A stretch of 64,000 nucleotides of DNA from Stenocarpella maydis (lineage: Eukaryota > Ascomycota > Sordariomycetes > Diaporthales > Diaporthaceae). This document shows positions 59,261-64,000 of this stretch, piece after piece (within the stretch, counting starts at the first letter, position 1; each line of letters opens with the position of its first letter). The DNA lies in assembly GCA_002270565.1 (NCBI GenBank), contig NQMI01000169.1, positions 1 to 64,000 of the forward strand, read 5' to 3'. Below the pieces are notes generated by a model. It saw only the letters and a list, made by a program, of their open reading frames with translations, did no database searches and was not told the origin of the DNA. Both the position numbers and the translations under genes were made by a program.

Positions 59261-60479
59261 TCACGTATTGACGAGGCACGCCTTGACAAGCGCGGTATCG
59301 GTCCAGCCGTTGCCGTTGCGCGTGGGCGTCTCGACCAGCTCGTACGACTGGTCAAACCCGCCAGCAGACCAGCCCACGATACCGATGAACACGTCCGAGT
59401 TCTGCTTGAGGTAGGCGACCTGCTCGCACAGGTACTTCTGGCAGCTGGCCGTGTTGCCGCCCCCGGTCTCGGTGTTGATGGCGAGGCGCTTGTTCTGCCT
59501 CAGCCAGGCCGCGAGGGGCTCGAAGGCGTTCTGGATGTTGTTCGTCACGCACTCGGTGTGCGTTCCCGAGTTGTCGCTGTCGAGGTACTTGTGCACGTCA
59601 AAAACAATGTTATCCGTACTTCCGTCCGGATTGGTCACCCTGAGCAGCGCCGGCCCGGCCTCGGTCGGCAGCGCCTGCGCAGAGGACCAGCTGCTGCCCG
59701 GGATCAGGATAAGGGTGGATGGCGCGACGGCCCGGATGGCGGTGACGACCTTTTGCACCGTGGCCACCCACGCGTCGACGGACTGCAGGTCGTGCGGTTC
59801 GTTCATGACGCCAAACACTATGCGCGAGTTGTTCCCGTACTTGGAGGCCAGCTGCCGCCACAGGCTGACGAACTGCTCGTCGGTCGGCCCGCCCTGGGAC
59901 CCGATGATCTGGCCGTTCCAGCGAGCGTAGTTGTGGATGTCGATGATGCACGTCGCGCCCGTCGCGAGGCAGCCCTGGACGAGCTGGTCGTATCTCCCCG
60001 CATTGCCCTGGTCCAGGTTCCCCCCCAGGTTGTTGTTGACGAGGTACTGCCAGCCTACCGGAAGGCGGAAGATGTTGAACTTGTCGTCTTGGACGAAGTG
60101 TTGCATCTGTCCGATGCTGTGGCGCAAGGCTGTGGTCAGCGCACGTTGGGGCACTGGTTCGGACTGAACCTCGCGAGGACGAGAGATGCTTACCCATCTG
60201 CTCCTCCCAGTGACGAGAGGGGGGGATATGCTTTGGAGGTCGTGCAAGTACCGTCCGTCAGGCATCCAAAGTCAAAGCCCGCAATGTTGGTTCCCACTAT
60301 TGCGCGTGGTCAGGTCAGTCAACTAACTGCCCTGCTCCTCACGTCGACCAAAGTGCGCGTCACGTACCATACTTCAGGGTACCTGAACCTTGCCTTGGAA
60401 GCACAACATTCGGTAGGCTTGCTGCCAGGCTGAGTGCCGAAAGCGACAGCTGAAGCACGGAGAGCAGCGTGGGATACAT
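59261..60479 (-). CDS. GH5 endo-1,4-beta-glucanase (cellulase, subfamily 5-like)
   Basis: Exons 60479-60368, 60296-60194 and 60116-59261 give 356 aa. A signal peptide (MYPTLLSVLQLSLSALSLAA) is followed directly by the catalytic domain, with no cellulose-binding module. GTNIAGFDFGCLTDGTC, FRLPVGWQYLVNNNLGG and CIIDIHNYARWNG fit fungal GH5 endoglucanases. GVMNEPHD holds the acid/base glutamate and INTETGGGNTASC the nucleophile. It ends ALVKACLVNT. It cleaves internal bonds of cellulose or beta-glucan outside the cell. A TATTTAAT box (about 60595-60603) lies upstream, and one GGCTAG (60527-60532, minus) resembles the Xyr1/XlnR core, weak evidence of cellulase-type control. Confidence 0.94.
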
Positions 60480-61870
60480 TGTGGCGACTTGTTGAATCTG
60501 CAAAAGAGCAGCCTGAAATGCTGTACCTAGCCGGTGTCCGGGTGACCTCCCAAATCGTAGGTCCAACGTGCCTTGGAACTGAGGGCACCGAAAGATTAAA
60601 TACCTCTCGCGCGCTGGGCCTTTTATTATTAATTGTACTTGTTGGATTCCCTGGTGACCAGTTCCTATCCAGACAGGCCGTATTCTCTACTGGACGCAGG
60701 CCCGGTGTCCCGTTCAACGTTCCATAATTATGGATGGTCAGCGTGTTAGAACCTGGTCAGACGCGCAGTCCACCTTCTCCGCAATGTGACGCTCATTTAT
60801 GACCGGCGGCATTCATCGACAGGTGCAGTCGTGATGACGCTCGGGCATAATGCGAAGTACGGACGGTAATATGGTGGTCGGCACTCGGGTTCGCGCTGGG
60901 ATGGCCATGACCTCTGCCCACTGCCTACTGCCAGCAGATGAAGCTTGTATCGACATACACGTGTGGGTATTGCCGTGGGGTTGCAGGGATGCCGGCCAGA
61001 CGAGCGTGTAAGCGTGACGAGCTAAGCAAGGGTGCACTGCCGCAGGTTGACAGATGCAACCACTCTTCGGGCCCTACAGGCGGCGCACCCACGAGGTAAA
61101 CAAGCGTGCCTCTTCCCAAACCGGAAAACGGAGGGTGACGGCTCTGCGGGAGGGCCAACCGTGGGAGCCGCTGAGCTTGTCTCTCGGGGGCCGGCCTCCG
61201 TTGATCGACGCCTGCTAATGCTTGCTGCCAGAAACCCCAAGACGTATGCGTCATCGCACAGGGAGCGGGGGGATCTACATAGTATCCACCTTGTATTGAC
61301 CATGGCTACCAAAGTTATCTGAGTGTGTTATGAAGAGCTTTGCCGGGCCCGGCGGCTGCAATACACTTGAGCGACATCTGCGGCCTCCCAGCTCTGGGCT
61401 CAGGGCACTTGTCACGAGAGGGAACAGAGACACAGCAACTGTAGTCAAATACGTCAATTCAAGTTGAGAGGAGCGCTACTCTAGAAGAGAGTAAACCGGT
61501 TACATTGCGGACAAGCCTTTTTTGGGGGGTATTGTGAATACATCCAGTTCCCAGGAGGCTTGCTCAAAGCTCTTATCAACTGTGCAACATCATATCAGAA
61601 TCCCGTTTGTAAGCCTGCGACGCATCTTGAAAGGCTCTGCTCACAATTTGTAAGTGCCCCAGGGTGTACCTGTTAGTTTGTAATACCCACTCCGATACAG
61701 GTAGCGTCTCAAGAGAGCTCGTTGCTAGTCTTGCATCAATACCATCCGGCCATGTCCATTTCACAATTTAACTAAGAGGAACAGGAAGTCACACCGATCG
61801 CGTTTACTGACTACCTCTCTCCCGTTGAGTGGTTGATCTGAAGGCCAAAAGAACCTTTAAGGCGGAAAAC
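60480..61870. other. upstream of GH5 and intergenic
   Basis: The first 150 bp are the GH5 promoter. Beyond that only short frames (up to about 110 codons) with no domain or intron support. Confidence 0.4.
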
Positions 61871-61874
61871 CCTA

Positions 61875-62098
61875 CCTTTGTGTTTTATTTGTTATGGTTC
61901 TTATTCTTATGATGCCGTCCATGGGCTTTACTCTTTCTTCCAGTGCCAATGTACTGCCAGAGGGAGCCACATTGAGCGTACTGTCCTCTTTGGGTCCATG
62001 GAAACTTCTGGGAATCTTTTGTGCCGGGCTCGGGTTGAACTGGGACCCTCCGGTCGGAAACACTTCAACTTCCCACTGAGCCACTTGGCTGGAGTTTA
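61875..62098 (-). repeat. possible tRNA-derived SINE
   Basis: On the minus strand a perfect RNA polymerase III A box (TGGCTCAGTGGG, 62083-62072) is followed 31 nt later by a B-box match (GTTCAACCC, 62040-62032), tRNA-like spacing. The cloverleaf does not close: the acceptor and T stems mismatch, so it is not a working tRNA. About 150 bp of unrelated body follow and end in the A-rich ACCATAACAAATAAAACACA. This is SINE architecture. No target-site duplication is evident and no second copy is present in the window. Confidence 0.35.
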
Positions 62099-64000
62099 GG
62101 AGGTGCTTCCGGGTGGCGATAGGCGGAACTGGCTGACCTATAAGTCTTTCATTACATGCGATAAGAGGAGGGGCAGAAGCACGCATGCACAGACTCTGCG
62201 CAACTGAAGTCCCCTAACACCCCGTGCCCCACCACTACAACGTGTCTCTTGGCCTCCTGTCTTTACCTAGGTAATCAATAACAATTCCGCTTGTGACCAA
62301 TGCTTGCGGACTGTGGTTACCTGATAAATATTGAGAGCGCAGAATCCTTATCATTCTGACAACGGGTGTGATGCTCAGGTGAGCGTTGAGTAATCAGTCA
62401 GCTGTGAGAGATGGATAATGTTCCCAGACCCTCAGTCGCTACAAGCGCCATGCAAGCCAACAAAACGCCTTGAAACAGCCCACAGGGCGAGGAATACACA
62501 TTGGAATAGACCGCGAAGGGAAGAAAAGATCGAGTCATGTAAGGTGATTCTTAACGAGAGCAACTTGTCCAAAAGAGCTGGCCCAGCAGAATGAGACCTA
62601 TGGTCTATCCTCGGCAGTCAAAGTCCGCCCACCCAGTATGAGAAATTAAGCATATATCTTATAACAAGCCCCCCCCCCCCCAATCCTTTCTCTTCTAAAA
62701 ATATCCTGCCCTGGAGTCCCTTAATGCGCCATAGATATGTACCTAGGGGAAGGGCGTCTATATACCCAGAGGAACTCCCTCTACACACCCAGAGGAAGCG
62801 CTCCGCGAAGCCCCTCTGGACGCATGGAGACGCTTCCTCTAGGCCCTTCCTCGGTCTGAAAATCAATAGCCGTTATGGGTTGGACGGCTCGACGGCACAG
62901 ACGGGAGCAAATCCATAGATGGGTGCTTGCAGCGGTCTTGATGTCAGGAGAGGATTGAGGAGCGGGCCGCAGTTGATTATGAATTCAATCAACCACGATC
63001 GATATGAGCAATTCTTCTGCCGTCAAGGGCAAGGGGGAGAAAAGAAATAAGGTCCAAACCCCGCTGAAGACATAAATTGAAGCGCCAGTCAGAGCTGACC
63101 AAATACACATGAAATGTGGAGATTGTAAGCCACGAGCCTCGATCCGCGCCGCGCTACTTTGGATGAACGGGATTCTTGCTTTTGGGTGAGCATGAATATA
63201 ACCAACCAAGGAGTCTCCATAGGCCCAAGGCGGGTCTATGACGAAGAGAGGATCTGAGTAATAAATGCGAAAGTATTGCTGCCTGTCATGGATAAATGAA
63301 TGACTAGGTAGGTAAAGAGGAGAGGTAATTACCGGACAGGAGCCAAGAGATCATCATTTATTTACCCAAAGAGGGGCCGACGGAAACAGAACGGTATACC
63401 CGCCGCAGCAGGGATGATAGTTTACCGATCACTGCACCTTATTCGAACGCCCAACCGAACAAGACCCTGGCCTTGACTTCTCAATCTCAAACATAATACC
63501 TTTGCCCGCTGCGCCGGCCACGGCGGGAAAACCTTCACTAGAACAGGGGCAAACAGAGTTCAACTATCAGGAGACGACAGCCTTGGCCCCATGCACGTTG
63601 CAGCTCACACCGCAGATTATTGACAAGAGGGGCCAGCAGAACAAATCCAGTGCGGCCCTCTTCAGACGCAAAGGAACAAAGTACCATCATGAAAATACCA
63701 TGCACGATGACATGAGAGGAGAAGGTGGGGGGGGGTAACCTAGAGCTTGTCCCGGCGGCTGAGGGGCGACAGTCAAGCCCTCCGAGCCACAGGCATATTA
63801 ATATTGCAGGTTGAGGCGCCACAACCTTCGTCTGAACCTTATGCGCCCCTTACAGGCCTTGTCCCAGCAATCAGGGCCGCGTTTGTCTCTCGAGAGCAAA
63901 GGAACCCAATTATGACTCCCGCGATGTGGCTTGCTCCTCTGGCGCAATATAACTAATATTTTCGAGGGCTGCTATGACCCACCCCGCTGTGTAGCACAGC
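62099..64000. other. intergenic to window end, no gene recognised
   Basis: No domain-bearing frame. A C13 run lies at about 62671-62683, and AT-rich sequence around 62640-62730 could be a small transposon remnant. 62750-62830 has repeated CCAGAGGAA words. A gene may lie just beyond the right edge but is not visible. Confidence 0.4.

Noticed and set aside
59243..60433. 396-codon + frame
   Set aside because: Antisense shadow of the GH5 gene; lacks any domain and runs across its introns.
1..64000. CRISPR array, prokaryotic operons or rRNA genes
   Set aside because: No spaced direct-repeat array or rRNA signature was seen; spliceosomal introns show a eukaryotic nuclear genome.

Overview
The window looks like nuclear DNA of a filamentous ascomycete (Pezizomycotina, most likely a Sordariomycete). 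Genes are split by short introns of about 50-160 nt with GT..CTRAC..YAG signals. The proteins are typical of moulds: fimbrin, CYP51, a fungal-type sulfotransferase, an Agd3-like deacetylase, GPI-anchored cysteine-rich proteins and a GH5 cellulase. AT-rich blocks full of TAA/TAG codons bear the marks of repeat-induced point mutation (RIP). The species cannot be named from the sequence alone.

Layout. 1-8.9 kb is an AT-rich, RIP-degraded transposon graveyard. It holds a 1.33-kb element with 120-bp inverted ends, a three-copy 25-bp tandem repeat, and a dead Ty3/gypsy chromovirus whose reverse-transcriptase YLDD now reads YLNN. 8.9-16.9 kb holds a small GPI-anchored cysteine-rich protein, a sulfotransferase-like protein and a divergent UNC93-like transporter. 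17-23.4 kb is a decay zone: a multidrug MFS transporter (QDR/DHA1 type) killed by several lesions, a membrane-tail fragment, and a secreted surface-protein gene whose 3' end has decayed. 23.4-25.0 kb carries a complete CYP51 (lanosterol 14-alpha-demethylase). 25.9-32.2 kb has a HET-like C-terminal fragment, a 990-aa mitochondrial PPR protein and another frameshifted relic.

33.0-39.6 kb is all minus strand: the abasic-site sensor HMCES/SRAP with a C-terminal PIP box, a broken member of a large fungal family of unknown function, and a C2H2-like zinc-finger protein. 40.7-49.1 kb is a housekeeping island: DDHD phospholipase, RING-ankyrin protein and fimbrin. 50.26-51.48 kb is an internally shortened, RIP-mutated Fot1/pogo element with TA target-site duplications. 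51.9-60.5 kb is a secretome stretch: Agd3-like polysaccharide deacetylase, a cysteine-rich GPI-anchored protein and a GH5 endoglucanase. The last 3.5 kb has no convincing gene, only a possible tRNA-derived SINE.

The genes do not form an evident biosynthetic cluster. The main pattern is alternation of intact conserved genes with accessory genes in various stages of decay beside RIP-mutated transposons. I did not find a system I can defend as wholly new. The most interesting items are the HMCES gene structure, the scarred accessory genes, and the large fungal family at 34.9-37.7 kb.
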